Source: Eubacterium ramulus ATCC 29099 (GTDB lineage Bacteria > Bacillota > Clostridia > Lachnospirales > Lachnospiraceae). Taken from it: a DNA stretch of 34,819 nt. The position numbers were made by a program, and so were the translations under genes. Positions 1 through 7,586 of this stretch are shown here, piece after piece (within the stretch, counting starts at the first letter, position 1; the number at the start of each line of letters is the position of its first letter). The notes beneath the pieces were generated by a model that did not search any database, had not been told where the DNA came from, and saw nothing but the letters and a program-made list of their open reading frames with translations. Location: contig NZ_KI271163.1 of assembly GCF_000469345.1 (NCBI RefSeq), positions 1 to 34,819 on the forward strand. Direction: 5' to 3'.

Positions 1-200
1 CGTTATGTCGCATGCGCAAATTTATATAGAGCAAAGAATGACACTGAAGCTAAAGTCAGCTATTAACTGTTTTTATTATTAAAAAAATGAGGGTGTAGTT
101 CTGCACATGCAACACAACAAAGACTATGCTATCAGCTTATATGTATGTGTGGCACGCAGTGCGTCGTGTGAATGGCTGATTATTTCACTGTGTAAATACA
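1..200. other. No supportable gene at left edge
   Basis: I see no convincing gene here. Plus-strand frame 1 is open from the window edge to a TAA at 64-66 (21 codons) and could be the tail of an upstream gene, but nothing in it is recognisable. A 33-codon ORF at 108-209 has only a weak ribosome site. Confidence 0.4.
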
Positions 201-368
201 GAAAATGAAGCATCCTGTCAGGGAAAGCGATTAAGCAAACGACCGAGTTTCACGAGTTTTTGCGCGAGTGGGAACGACCTCTTTTTCAGGCGTGGGAACG
301 AGCGCGATGAAAACGACGTGAAACGAGGGTAGTGAGCGTCTAGCGTCCTGACAGGATGCTTCGTTTTC
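201..368. repeat. Large inverted-repeat element, possible structured RNA or MITE-like repeat
   Basis: Arms at 201-222 and 347-368 are reverse complements at 21 of 22 positions (core CATCCTGTCAGG / CCTGACAGGATG). They enclose about 124 bases of G/A-rich sequence with a repeated GTGGGAACGA at 269-278 and 292-301. The element lies 45 bases beyond the stop of the phosphate transporter gene. There is no U-run after the stem, so a simple intrinsic terminator is unlikely. It could be a non-autonomous repeat or a structured extragenic element. Confidence 0.6.
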
Positions 369-412
369 GTATTAAAAATTAAATTTCAGCCAACAACAAG
401 ACAAACAAGATT

Positions 413-2065
413 TTATATTATTTTCGGTGCATCCATTTCAGACGGACGCTCTTTTAATGCATATGCCAGGTTGATCGCATGATCAGAACAGCGTTCCAAA
501 TCGGTAACAAGATCAGAAAAAATAACTGCACTGAGTGGATTACATAAAGAATTCATAATACGTTCAATATGATTATTGATAAGATCCTTTTCATGATCAT
601 CCACATGCTGTTCCAGAATCTCAATCTGATCCAACTTATTGTAATCATCCTTTTCAAAAATGTCCAATGCCATATACACAGCATCCATTGCATCTTTGGA
701 CATATCTATCAATTCTTTTCTTGCTGCATCTGACATTTCTGCTTTCTTTGTGTTCATCTGTTCAATGTACTCTACAATATTTTCCGCATGATCAGATAAG
801 CGTTCAATATCAGTAACCGCAATTGTCATCATAGACACGCGCCGCATATTTTCCGGTGACAGATCCAAAGATCTGAGATCTACCATAGCATCCGCGATCA
901 GATGATTCAGGATGTTGACGCTTTCCTCATGAGAACGCACCGATGCTGCCTTTGCTGAATTATAATGGAAGAAACAGTCAAGGGCACGTTGCAGGTTGTC
1001 TGCAGCGATATGTCCCATACGCGTAATTTCACGTTGAGTCTGACGAAGAGCAACCGGAGCCGGTACTTTGGTCAGCTGTGTCATATAAACAAGGGAACGA
1101 TCTTCCATCTGCTGATTTTCCTCCGGTAACACTGGCACGATCTTCTCAGCCAGCCAGATTAATTTTCCGGTAAACGGCAACTCGACCAATACCGCAATAA
1201 TTGCAAAAATTGTATGTGTATTTGCCAGCTGTCGTCCGATATCATTCGGTGACAGACTCTGAATAGCCGTCAGGATAATTGGGAAGATATTGATCAATGC
1301 AATCAGGATTCCTGCACGAAATACGTTAAACAACAGATTCAGGATTGCTGCTCTCTTACCATTTCTGTTTGCAGTCAGACTTGCCAGCAGGTTCGGCGTA
1401 ACAGAACCGATTGCTGCACCAATTACCAGATAAACCGCTACGTTATAGCTGAGCAGCCCCTGAATAGCAAAAGCCTGAAAAATAACCGTTGAAGAAGAAG
1501 AGCTCTGCAGTAATGCAGTAAATGCGATACCAAACAAAATAGCCAGTGCCGGATTATTCAATGTAGAAAGGAATGAAACAAATCCTTCACTCTGAGACAA
1601 TGGCTGAATTGCAACTTTCATCATCGTAATACCCTGGAATAACATACCAAAGCCCATGATAACAGAACCAACGTGCTTTACAAAATTGTTTTTCATAAAC
1701 AGGTACATGATGGCACCTGCAAAAAGCAGTAATGGTGTAAATGTACTGATATTAAACGCAGTGATCTGTGCGGTAATTGTCGTACCGATATTGGCACCCA
1801 TGATAACACCGATCGCCTGTCCGAGATTCATCAGACCCGAATTTACAAATCCGATTACCATAACGTCTGTTGCGGAAGAACTCTGAACCAGTACCGTCAT
1901 GCCAAGTCCAACAACAATGGCAATCAATTTGTTTTTAGTTGCATGCTCCAAAATGGTCTGGAGTTTATCACCACAGGCATTTTTCAAACCAGCCGACATA
2001 ATTGTCATACCAAAAAGAAATAATCCAACGCCTCCTAATAATGAAAACGCTTCTACTATAGACAT
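413..2065 (-). CDS. Na+/phosphate cotransporter with C-terminal PhoU-like domain
   Basis: This is an inner-membrane Na/Pi cotransporter of the NptA/YjbB type, 550 aa, importing (or, for some relatives, exporting) inorganic phosphate with sodium. The two inverted Na/Pi repeats each show the signature QSSS motif: QSSSAT at residues 61-66 and QSSSSS at 187-192, within about eight hydrophobic segments up to residue 310. Residues about 330-540 are charged, helical and contain paired ERLSDHAENI / ERCSDHAINL motifs, typical of the PhoU-like regulatory domain fused to this family. The start at 2065 follows GGAGG with 6-7 bases of spacing. It appears monocistronic, with the tRNA-Leu promoter diverging upstream. 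The family call is secure; transport direction cannot be read from the sequence. Confidence 0.93.
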   Translation of the reverse strand: MSIVEAFSLLGGVGLFLFGMTIMSAGLKNACGDKLQTILEHATKNKLIAIVVGLGMTVLVQSSSATDVMVIGFVNSGLMNLGQAIGVIMGANIGTTITAQITAFNISTFTPLLLFAGAIMYLFMKNNFVKHVGSVIMGFGMLFQGITMMKVAIQPLSQSEGFVSFLSTLNNPALAILFGIAFTALLQSSSSSTVIFQAFAIQGLLSYNVAVYLVIGAAIGSVTPNLLASLTANRNGKRAAILNLLFNVFRAGILIALINIFPIILTAIQSLSPNDIGRQLANTHTIFAIIAVLVELPFTGKLIWLAEKIVPVLPEENQQMEDRSLVYMTQLTKVPAPVALRQTQREITRMGHIAADNLQRALDCFFHYNSAKAASVRSHEESVNILNHLIADAMVDLRSLDLSPENMRRVSMMTIAVTDIERLSDHAENIVEYIEQMNTKKAEMSDAARKELIDMSKDAMDAVYMALDIFEKDDYNKLDQIEILEQHVDDHEKDLINNHIERIMNSLCNPLSAVIFSDLVTDLERCSDHAINLAYALKERPSEMDAPKII

Positions 2066-2308
2066 ATATTTATCCTCCGTAAGATTCGTAAAGAAATTGT
2101 AAATATATTTTTACATACGAATCTATTTTAACAGTAAAATATCAATTTGTCTTTATAATAAACGGATTTTCACAAAAATAGGTAAAATATAAGAAAAATC
2201 ATTGTAAATCACAAGTAAAATATACAAATAGTAACAAATTTATCACCCTATAACTGCCTGCTGCAAGAAGTAGTGGTATTTTCTTATATAGATTATGCAT
2301 TCTTACAG

Positions 2309-2337
2309 TTGATTTTTTATCTTCTTTTCGGTATAAT
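2309..2337 (+). promoter_or_regulatory. Promoter of tRNA-Leu transcript
   Basis: TTGATT at 2309-2314, a 17-base spacer and a perfect TATAAT at 2332-2337, pointing at the tRNA. Transcription should start near 2344, so the transcript would carry the partial tRNA copy before the intact tRNA. Confidence 0.75.
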
Positions 2338-2380
2338 GCGTCTTGTGATTAATTATATCCGTTTTCGGGTATACCGGGTA

Positions 2381-2503
2381 ACGCGCCACAGCGCGTTCAC
2401 CTCTTAGCGGATATGGTGGAATTCATGACCATTGAACTGCTAATGTTCAATGGTAGACAGACGCGCCACAGCGCGTTCACTTCTTAGCGGATATGGCGGA
2501 ATT
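2381..2503 (+). repeat. 80-bp-offset duplication including the 5' part of tRNA-Leu
   Basis: Bases 2381-2423 and 2461-2503 match at 41 of 43 positions. Each copy holds a small hairpin (ACGCGC-CACA-GCGCGT) followed about 10 bases later by GCGGATATGG, the tRNA 5' end. In the first copy the tRNA body is replaced by a hairpin (CCATTGAAC, 7-base loop, GTTCAATGG at 2429-2453), so it is a tRNA remnant rather than a second gene. Confidence 0.8.
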
Positions 2504-2566
2504 GGCAGACGCGCCAGATTTAGGTTCTGGTGGGAGACCGTGCAGGTTCAAGTCCTGTTATCCGCA
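2487..2566 (+). tRNA. tRNA-Leu (anticodon UAG)
   Basis: Full cloverleaf by eye: acceptor GCGGATA/TATCCGC, D arm GCG/CGC with a GG-containing loop, anticodon stem CCAGA/TCTGG around loop TTTAGGT (anticodon TAG, reading CUA), a short class-II variable arm, and T arm GCAGG-TTCAAGT-CCTGT. Discriminator A; no encoded CCA. Its last 21 bases are the attachment site of the element that follows, and integration leaves the tRNA sequence intact. Confidence 0.96.
2546..2566 (+). repeat. att site (tRNA side)
   Basis: A 21-bp direct repeat running from GTTCAAGTCC to TATCCGCA. It is the T-arm and acceptor 3' half of the tRNA and is identical to 9208-9228. Confidence 0.93.
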
Positions 2567-2578
2567 CTGGTCATAATA

Positions 2579-2618
2579 GGTGGGAATCCTTGTAAATACT
2601 GTGGTTCCCGCTTTTTTT
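2579..2618 (+). terminator. Element-borne terminator for tRNA-Leu
   Basis: Stem GTGGGAA / TTCCCGC around a loop at about 2588-2603, followed by seven T. It lies 13 bases inside the element and takes the place of the native tRNA terminator that insertion displaced to 9233-9279. Confidence 0.7.
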
Positions 2619-2630
2619 ATTCTTTGAAAA

Positions 2631-2650
2631 TTGTATGTAAATGTATGTAA
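2631..2650. repeat. Tandem WTGTATGTAA repeats, putative integrase arm sites (left)
   Basis: TTGTATGTAA at 2631-2640 is followed at once by ATGTATGTAA at 2641-2650. The same pair, in the same orientation, occurs at the other end of the element at 9130-9150. This fits arm-type binding sites of a tyrosine recombinase. Confidence 0.6.
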
Positions 2651-2652
2651 CT

Positions 2653-3861
2653 CTATGCCAGACATTTTTCAATCAAATTAGCTGTTTCCAGACTTGGTAA
2701 AATCTGTTTTAAATAATGCAATGTCATACTTAACTGGGTATGTCCGAGCAGTCGCTGAATTTCTGTCAAAGGCACTCCTCCTTGATATAACACAGATGCT
2801 ACCGTAAAACGGATATTATGACTGGACTTACTTTCTATCCCAATTTCTTTACAATACTTTTCCAAATGTTCATTAAAAGTCTGAGTATATAACTGCTTTC
2901 CTTGATACATAAAAATATACTCTCCATCTGGATTTAACGCTTTCACTTTTTCCAAAATTTCTTGTGCTTTTGTCGGTAATGGAAGCCAGCGAAATCCCTG
3001 TTGAGAATTTCCTTTCACATGATCAACATTCTTATATTCCCCTTTCTGGAATGTACCATCATCCTGCAATTCTGTAGTCAAAACATACTGACTATCCACA
3101 TATATTTGATTATTTCGATAATTTTCCCACTTAAGAGATTTCAACTCTCCTATCCGTAGTGTTACATAAAAATCAAATTGAATAGCAAGTGCATACATTT
3201 CATCTATACCGTACATTTTATGGTTTTCAAAATATTTCAATATCTCTTTTCGCTCATCTAGGTTAAATGCTTTATTTTCATTATTTTCTGGCTTCATAGG
3301 GAATTGGCGCATGTCAATTTCACGAATTGGATTAATTTTTACAATTTGAAGTTCATTAATCGCATATGCATACATACCATTTACTAAGGTCTTTAAATTA
3401 TTAAACTTTTTAGATGTTATTGTTCGCTTACATGTCCATTTTCTAAACAAATCAATAAATTCTTTTGGTATAAGATTTTTTATTGGTTTCTTTGCTATTT
3501 CCTCATTTTCAAACCACTTTTTCCAATCCTGAGAATAAATTTGAAGTGTTTTTCCAGACACGGCAGTATAATCTCTTTTCCATCTTAACCACAACGGAAA
3601 TATATCGCACATTGAATATTGTTCTGTACCAAATTCAAGATTATATAGCTTCTCATACAATTCATCTTCTGTTTTTCCAAAAATCTGTTTACGATTTATG
3701 TAAATATAATATTGCTTCCCATCCTTTCTCTTTTTAATTTTGTCCTTATATTTATCTTTTAGTTTCTGAATATTTTTCATCTTTTTTATAATATTCAGGG
3801 TCTCTGACTCATTTAGATTATCACAATTAAGGAGAGAGAGCAATTCATCTTGTCGACTCAA
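2653..3861 (-). CDS. int: Tyrosine site-specific recombinase (element integrase)
   Basis: The 402-aa integrase should catalyse strand exchange between the 21-bp tRNA-Leu sites. The N-terminal part (about 35-75) is a lysine-rich AP2-like arm-binding segment, 85-180 is a SAM-like core-binding domain, and about 205-400 is the catalytic domain. Visible active-site residues are the Arg of TLRIGELKSLKW (about residue 235), His348 and Arg351 in HNIR, His374 in LLGH and the nucleophile Tyr383. The start is TTG at 3861, supported by AAAGGAGGAG seven bases upstream; there is no in-frame ATG near it. The stop lies beside the left arm repeats, about 90 bp from attL. The integration role follows from family and position. 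Confidence 0.95.
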   Translation of the reverse strand: MSRQDELLSLLNCDNLNESETLNIIKKMKNIQKLKDKYKDKIKKRKDGKQYYIYINRKQIFGKTEDELYEKLYNLEFGTEQYSMCDIFPLWLRWKRDYTAVSGKTLQIYSQDWKKWFENEEIAKKPIKNLIPKEFIDLFRKWTCKRTITSKKFNNLKTLVNGMYAYAINELQIVKINPIREIDMRQFPMKPENNENKAFNLDERKEILKYFENHKMYGIDEMYALAIQFDFYVTLRIGELKSLKWENYRNNQIYVDSQYVLTTELQDDGTFQKGEYKNVDHVKGNSQQGFRWLPLPTKAQEILEKVKALNPDGEYIFMYQGKQLYTQTFNEHLEKYCKEIGIESKSSHNIRFTVASVLYQGGVPLTEIQRLLGHTQLSMTLHYLKQILPSLETANLIEKCLA

Positions 3862-4110
3862 AATGCTTCTCCTCCTTTCAGTGTATCAGGATATCAGAGC
3901 ATATACAATTTTTCATCTATAATTATGCATGTCATACAATAATTTCTCTGAAAAAATTTGTAAAGGTTGCTACGCACCGCACTTGCGGCAAGACCTTGAC
4001 TAATTTTTTCCATGAAATAAAATAGCAGACAAGCACAATATAGATATTCTAAGAGTATATAAACTCCGCTTTCCACTTTAATAAATCATAATTTTAAGTC
4101 GCAAATTTTT
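3862..4110. other. Gap between integrase and relaxase with a nested hairpin
   Basis: No convincing gene. A compound hairpin sits at 3963-3997: inner stem CCGCA/TGCGG (3977-3988) inside an outer stem AAGGT/ACCTT with TTGC/GCAA. An excisionase would be expected about here, but no small HTH protein is seen. A GTG-start 60-codon ORF (3894-4076) lacks a ribosome site. Confidence 0.5.
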
Positions 4111-5286
4111 TTAAAAAATACCATCTTCTATATTCCTATTTTCATACTCTTTACCATGTTTTTTTAACCAAACTTTGGCATCCCTTAACAAGCCTGCATC
4201 TGCTTCAATACATGGAACAAAATCCTCAACAAAATATTTCAACCAGTGTTCAATCAAAAAATGAATTCCATCCATTCCCCATATTTTGTATATTTTATAA
4301 AACACTGAAAACAATCCCGAATAATTTTGAATATAATCTACCGATTGTCGCAATGAATTATCCCGCAAATTTTGAATATGTAATGTATCTGTACTATTTT
4401 TAGCAATATCCATCAATTCTTCCGAAAACATTGTCAGTTTGTTTGACTCATTATCATAAAAACGATATTTGTCACTAATCACTTTAGCTATAAACTGATA
4501 AAATTCTTTTTCGCTATTTACTTTATTTAAAAGAATATCTGTAATCTGATGTGCATACTCTCCTCTCATTACATATTCAAATCTTACCCAGTTATCACAC
4601 ATTAAAGCCTGCTCATATGCATAACCTTTATTTTGTATTTGTTCTATCCGTTTGTCATAACATCGTAAAAATCCTTTTGTATTCTTAATCCGCGAGCCTA
4701 AATAAAATGTCTGATATTTTCCATCTGAATCATATGCCATTTTCTTTTTTGCCGAATCCCGTCCCTTGTAGGTCATTACCCTATATCTATTCGACAGTAA
4801 ATTTTTATAAATCAGATCTGGTGATAGCAAAACTTTCTTTTCATACTCATACGGATAATTCTGATAATCAGCTACTAAATCAATTCTGGAAAAACGAGTA
4901 TCATATAAATCGCTCTGAATCATCTGTAAAAAACTATACACATAAGTTTTTTCATTATATTTTTTTACATACATCATTTGATACGCTATCCATGCTTGTG
5001 CTGAAAATCGCACACAAATTCCCATATCAGGAGCATTACTATTCCAACAGATAGCTAAAAACCATGGTCTATTAACCAAAGTCAAACCAAGATTATAGCC
5101 TTGTATTAATCCTTTTTCTGCTATTTCCATTTGTTCAAATAAATTTTCTATTTGAGTTTTTGGAATTAAAATATCTAAAATTTCCTGTACAGTATATTCC
5201 CAAACCATAATGTCATCTCTTTGTTTTGGTTTTACAACCAATGTAAATTCGTCAATTCCAACTGTAAGTGATTTTTTCTTTTGCAT
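4111..5286 (-). CDS. Rep_trans-family relaxase / replication initiator (MobT/NicK-like)
   Basis: The 391-aa protein should nick the element at oriT and start rolling-circle processing for mobilization and perhaps autonomous replication. It has the Rep_trans hallmarks: an N-terminal beta segment with VGIDEFTLV (9-17), RIDLVADY at 134-141 (metal and DNA contacts), YLGSR at 195-199 and YDK at 210-212, whose Tyr210 is the likely nucleophile. The C-terminal third is helical and probably gives origin specificity. The start at 5286 follows AGAGGT by nine bases. It lies just downstream of a strong inverted repeat (5308-5338) that matches where oriT sits relative to nicK/orf20 in ICEBs1 and Tn916. Length matches MobT relatives (about 330-400 aa). 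Confidence 0.88.
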   Translation of the reverse strand: MQKKKSLTVGIDEFTLVVKPKQRDDIMVWEYTVQEILDILIPKTQIENLFEQMEIAEKGLIQGYNLGLTLVNRPWFLAICWNSNAPDMGICVRFSAQAWIAYQMMYVKKYNEKTYVYSFLQMIQSDLYDTRFSRIDLVADYQNYPYEYEKKVLLSPDLIYKNLLSNRYRVMTYKGRDSAKKKMAYDSDGKYQTFYLGSRIKNTKGFLRCYDKRIEQIQNKGYAYEQALMCDNWVRFEYVMRGEYAHQITDILLNKVNSEKEFYQFIAKVISDKYRFYDNESNKLTMFSEELMDIAKNSTDTLHIQNLRDNSLRQSVDYIQNYSGLFSVFYKIYKIWGMDGIHFLIEHWLKYFVEDFVPCIEADAGLLRDAKVWLKKHGKEYENRNIEDGIF

Positions 5287-5307
5287 CGTGGTTATACCTC
5301 TTTTTGT

Positions 5308-5338
5308 GGAGTGGGGGTTATTACATTCCCCCCACTCC
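5308..5338. other. Putative oriT / nick-region inverted repeat
   Basis: A perfect 10-bp inverted repeat, GGAGTGGGGG (5308-5317) and CCCCCACTCC (5329-5338), around an 11-base loop. Neither strand has a U-tract after the stem, so it is not an intrinsic terminator. It sits in the 60-base gap between the coupling ATPase and relaxase genes, where ICEBs1/Tn916 relatives keep a G/C-tract inverted repeat as oriT. The nick site is not identified. Confidence 0.65.
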
Positions 5339-5346
5339 TTGTGTAA

Positions 5347-6645
5347 TTACTTTGCAGAATGTTTAACCGCTTCCAATATGTCAAATTGCAATGTTGGCAT
5401 TGATACAACAACTGGATAATCAGTTGTCGCAATCGGCGGATATATTAGCAATCCCTGACCACACAGGAATTTTCTATTTGCCAATTCTGGAATCTCACCT
5501 AAAGCTGTCATATAAGTCTGTCGCTCTGCCTTTCCAAGGATAATTTTCCATGGGATATTTTCCTTATATTCGGTCGGTAAATTTCCACTATTGGTCTGCT
5601 GCTGTGCCAATATCATAAAACACCCAATCTGCCGTCCCTCTCTAATTGTATTTCCAACAACATCATCAACCATATCGCGTGTTTTTTTATCGTATCTGGC
5701 AAGTGAACTACGAAAAGCAGAATATTCGTCAATAATCATACAAATTGGTACAAGTCCAAAATCCTGATATGTACTATCTAATTTTTTTATAATTAACTCT
5801 CCAAAATCCCGTTTTCGTTGCTCCATTTCTTTAGAAAATTTTTGTAATAACAGTATGATTTCCTCTACTGTTGATGCTGTTTTCTCATGTGCTATTGCAT
5901 GACCTAATGCATAAATTCCCGAGTACTTTGGATCAGCAAAATAAATATTCCATGTGGGAGATTTATTTACCATTTGAAGTATCAAACAATACAAACTATA
6001 AGACTTACCACATCCTGTTTGTCCTACCAGTAACAAGTGATGAATTTGTACGCTATACCGTGCATCCATAAATAACTCATATTTTTTCGTTTTTACTGCA
6101 AACTCTAAAAATTCTTCATATGACTGAAAACATAACTGCTCAATGAAATTTTTCTCAAACTCAAAAACATAATTATTCTGGTTATCACTCAAATAACATT
6201 GTGAAACAACAAAATCCTGTGGTAATGCTGAACTGATAGCCATATCATCAAGTTTTTCATTCAATCGTAAACAATTTCGAATTGTTATTTTTCCACCTGA
6301 CAAATCATTGTTTAATTCCAACTTCATATCTGGCAAATCAACAATTTTTGCACTTTCCCCTGATTTACTAACATATATTCCGGCATGTAACAAACTACGT
6401 TCAATACTACTAATAATCTGGTTATGAAGATATGCATATCCAATACCTTTGTATAGTTGATGCTGTATTGACCATTGAAAAAATATCATCAATATAAGTG
6501 CACACACGCATATAATCAGAAAGACACCAAACTCTTGTAACTTAATATCATTTCCCCCAAAATACATCACCATAATGGCAATCACTGAGATTGCCATTAT
6601 AATATTGTACATTTTCTCCTGCTTTTCTTTTTTTCTTGACTTCAT
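5347..6645 (-). CDS. FtsK/SpoIIIE-like DNA-translocating coupling protein (TcpA/ConQ-like)
   Basis: This is a 432-aa membrane ATPase that would deliver the relaxase-DNA complex to a conjugation channel. Two membrane segments (about 13-29 and 39-57) are followed by a linker and a RecA-like domain with Walker A GQTGCGKS (208-215) and Walker B ICMIIDEY (301-308). I place the start at ATG 6645, which has AAAGGTG at good spacing; an in-frame ATG at 6684 would overlap the upstream gene and has no ribosome site. It is 10 bases below the HelP-like gene and upstream of the relaxase, the ydcQ-ydcR (conQ-nicK) order of ICEBs1. Because the element lacks a secretion system, this protein would have to dock on a helper's machinery. 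Confidence 0.88.
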   Translation of the reverse strand: MKSRKKEKQEKMYNIIMAISVIAIMVMYFGGNDIKLQEFGVFLIICVCALILMIFFQWSIQHQLYKGIGYAYLHNQIISSIERSLLHAGIYVSKSGESAKIVDLPDMKLELNNDLSGGKITIRNCLRLNEKLDDMAISSALPQDFVVSQCYLSDNQNNYVFEFEKNFIEQLCFQSYEEFLEFAVKTKKYELFMDARYSVQIHHLLLVGQTGCGKSYSLYCLILQMVNKSPTWNIYFADPKYSGIYALGHAIAHEKTASTVEEIILLLQKFSKEMEQRKRDFGELIIKKLDSTYQDFGLVPICMIIDEYSAFRSSLARYDKKTRDMVDDVVGNTIREGRQIGCFMILAQQQTNSGNLPTEYKENIPWKIILGKAERQTYMTALGEIPELANRKFLCGQGLLIYPPIATTDYPVVVSMPTLQFDILEAVKHSAK

Positions 6646-6655
6646 AGATACACCT

Positions 6656-7045
6656 TTATTTATTTGCATAAGTAATATCAGCAAAACGCATAATCAATGT
6701 ATAATTCACAAAATAACTAGCATCTGATAAAAATGCACCTAACGAAACATAATCCCCTTTTTTGAAATTGCTTGGATACTCTAATCCTATAACGGTAACT
6801 TCAAACGTCTCAAATACATTGTCTTCTTTTATTTCACCAGTCTCACGATCGACAATAATTTCTGAATTGTCTTCCAAAATCTGTAATGTAAACGTTACTC
6901 CTGCCTCTAAAATAACTTTTCCATCATTAGCAATTTTTCCTTTGTACTTTTTCTTTGAAACTACTCTATATTTATTTCCAGTATCCTTTAAAAACTGTTC
7001 TCCTAATACTACGGTTTTAGTATATCGATAATTATTTTTAATCAT
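6656..7045 (-). CDS. DUF961 family protein, HelP-like processivity factor
   Basis: A 129-aa protein rich in beta strands, matching in length and layout the DUF961 proteins (YdcP of ICEBs1; Orf22/Orf23 of Tn916). YdcP/HelP of ICEBs1 helps the host helicase PcrA unwind element DNA during rolling-circle replication. Visible features are VVLGEQFLKDTGNKYRV near the N-terminus, FEVTVIGLEYPSNFKKGDYV in the second half, and no membrane segment. The start at 7045 follows AAGGAG, which lies in the end of the preceding gene. It comes just before the coupling ATPase gene, the same order as helP-conQ. Function is inferred from family and synteny. Confidence 0.78.
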   Translation of the reverse strand: MIKNNYRYTKTVVLGEQFLKDTGNKYRVVSKKKYKGKIANDGKVILEAGVTFTLQILEDNSEIIVDRETGEIKEDNVFETFEVTVIGLEYPSNFKKGDYVSLGAFLSDASYFVNYTLIMRFADITYANK

Positions 7046-7051
7046 TGTTCA

Positions 7052-7246
7052 TTACTCCTTTTCAACTGATTTGTACATTTCATATAACTGCTGATTAATA
7101 ATTGCATCTGTTTTTGCAGCACACATTGCATCATCTACACACTTTACCAATACATCCGAAGCAAGTCTTACTCCTGTTAATGTTTCTGTCTGTAACAATG
7201 CTGTTGTTAAAATTCCTTCCAACTGTTTTTTACTAAGTAAATACAT
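7052..7246 (-). CDS. Small helical protein of unknown function in IME operon
   Basis: A 64-aa soluble protein, mostly alpha-helical by composition, with no recognised motif. Start ATG 7246 has AAAGGAG at good spacing. Its stop lies six bases before the next gene's start and its end carries that gene's ribosome site, so translation is likely coupled. Small proteins at this place in Tn916-like operons are often accessory to element replication or transfer, but I do not recognise this one. Confidence 0.65.
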   Translation of the reverse strand: MYLLSKKQLEGILTTALLQTETLTGVRLASDVLVKCVDDAMCAAKTDAIINQQLYEMYKSVEKE

Positions 7247-7281
7247 TTTGTCTCCTTTCTTTTAATCTTTCGAACCGCCAT
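7207..7281 (-). CDS. Possible 24-codon basic leader peptide
   Basis: ATG at 7281 follows AGGGAG with seven bases of spacing and opens a 24-codon frame beginning MAVRKIKRKE. It overlaps the start of the 64-aa gene in another frame, so ribosomes finishing it would pass the downstream start. The ribosome site and basic content make a translated leader plausible. Its shortness makes chance equally possible. Confidence 0.3.
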   Translation of the reverse strand: MAVRKIKRKETKCIYLVKNSWKEF

Positions 7282-7381
7282 ATTTTCACTCCCTTCCTAT
7301 GCCCGCACCTATAATATGGTTTTTTGCTCCGCCCGAAGAATTCACCTTTTTTATATACTTTATGATAGTAATTGTATGTTT

Positions 7382-7401
7382 CTCATATACACTCATATAC
7401 A
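7382..7401. promoter_or_regulatory. Tandem 10-bp repeats in IME operon promoter region
   Basis: CTCATATACA occurs twice back to back (7382-7391 and 7392-7401), followed by the near-palindrome ATACAATTTGTAT. It lies upstream of the first minus-strand genes of the mobilization operon, so it could be an operator. No regulator gene is identifiable in the element. Confidence 0.4.
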
Positions 7402-7419
7402 ATTTGTATTATTAGGATT

Positions 7420-7586
7420 AAAAAACGGAACATTGTTCCGTTTTTCCAACAACCATATACTTCATAATACTTATTAATTTACCGTAATAAAAAAACGGAA
7501 CATTGTTCCGTTTTTACAATAACCATATATTTCATGGTACTTATTAATTTACTGCAATCAAAAAAACGGAACATTGTTCCGTTTTT
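7420..7586. repeat. Three tandem palindromes in about 70-bp repeat units
   Basis: The palindrome ACGGAACATTGTTCCGT, flanked by A-runs on the left and T-runs on the right, occurs at 7420-7445, 7489-7515 and 7561-7586. The two spacers are also alike (about 36 of 44 positions), so this is a tandem duplication of a unit of about 70 bp, 2.4 copies. Each palindrome can fold as a 12-bp stem with a U-run on either strand. The last one touches the stop codon of the cargo gene, so at least one copy should act as its terminator. Tripling with conserved spacers suggests more than termination, such as protein binding or plasmid-like replication control. Confidence 0.8.

Noticed and set aside
108-209. 33-codon ORF near the left edge
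   Set aside because: Weak ribosome site, composition not protein-like, ends in the inverted-repeat element.
2450-2650. 66-aa plus-strand ORF
   Set aside because: It runs across the tRNA-Leu gene and a terminator.
3894-4076. 60-aa ORF as an excisionase
   Set aside because: GTG start without a ribosome site, hydrophobic and cysteine-rich composition, no HTH; it overlaps a hairpin.
5308-5338. Intrinsic terminator after the coupling-protein gene
   Set aside because: No U-tract follows the stem on either strand.
7420-7586. CRISPR array
   Set aside because: Only three repeats, and the spacers between them are similar to each other, not unique. The repeats are full palindromes with U-runs.
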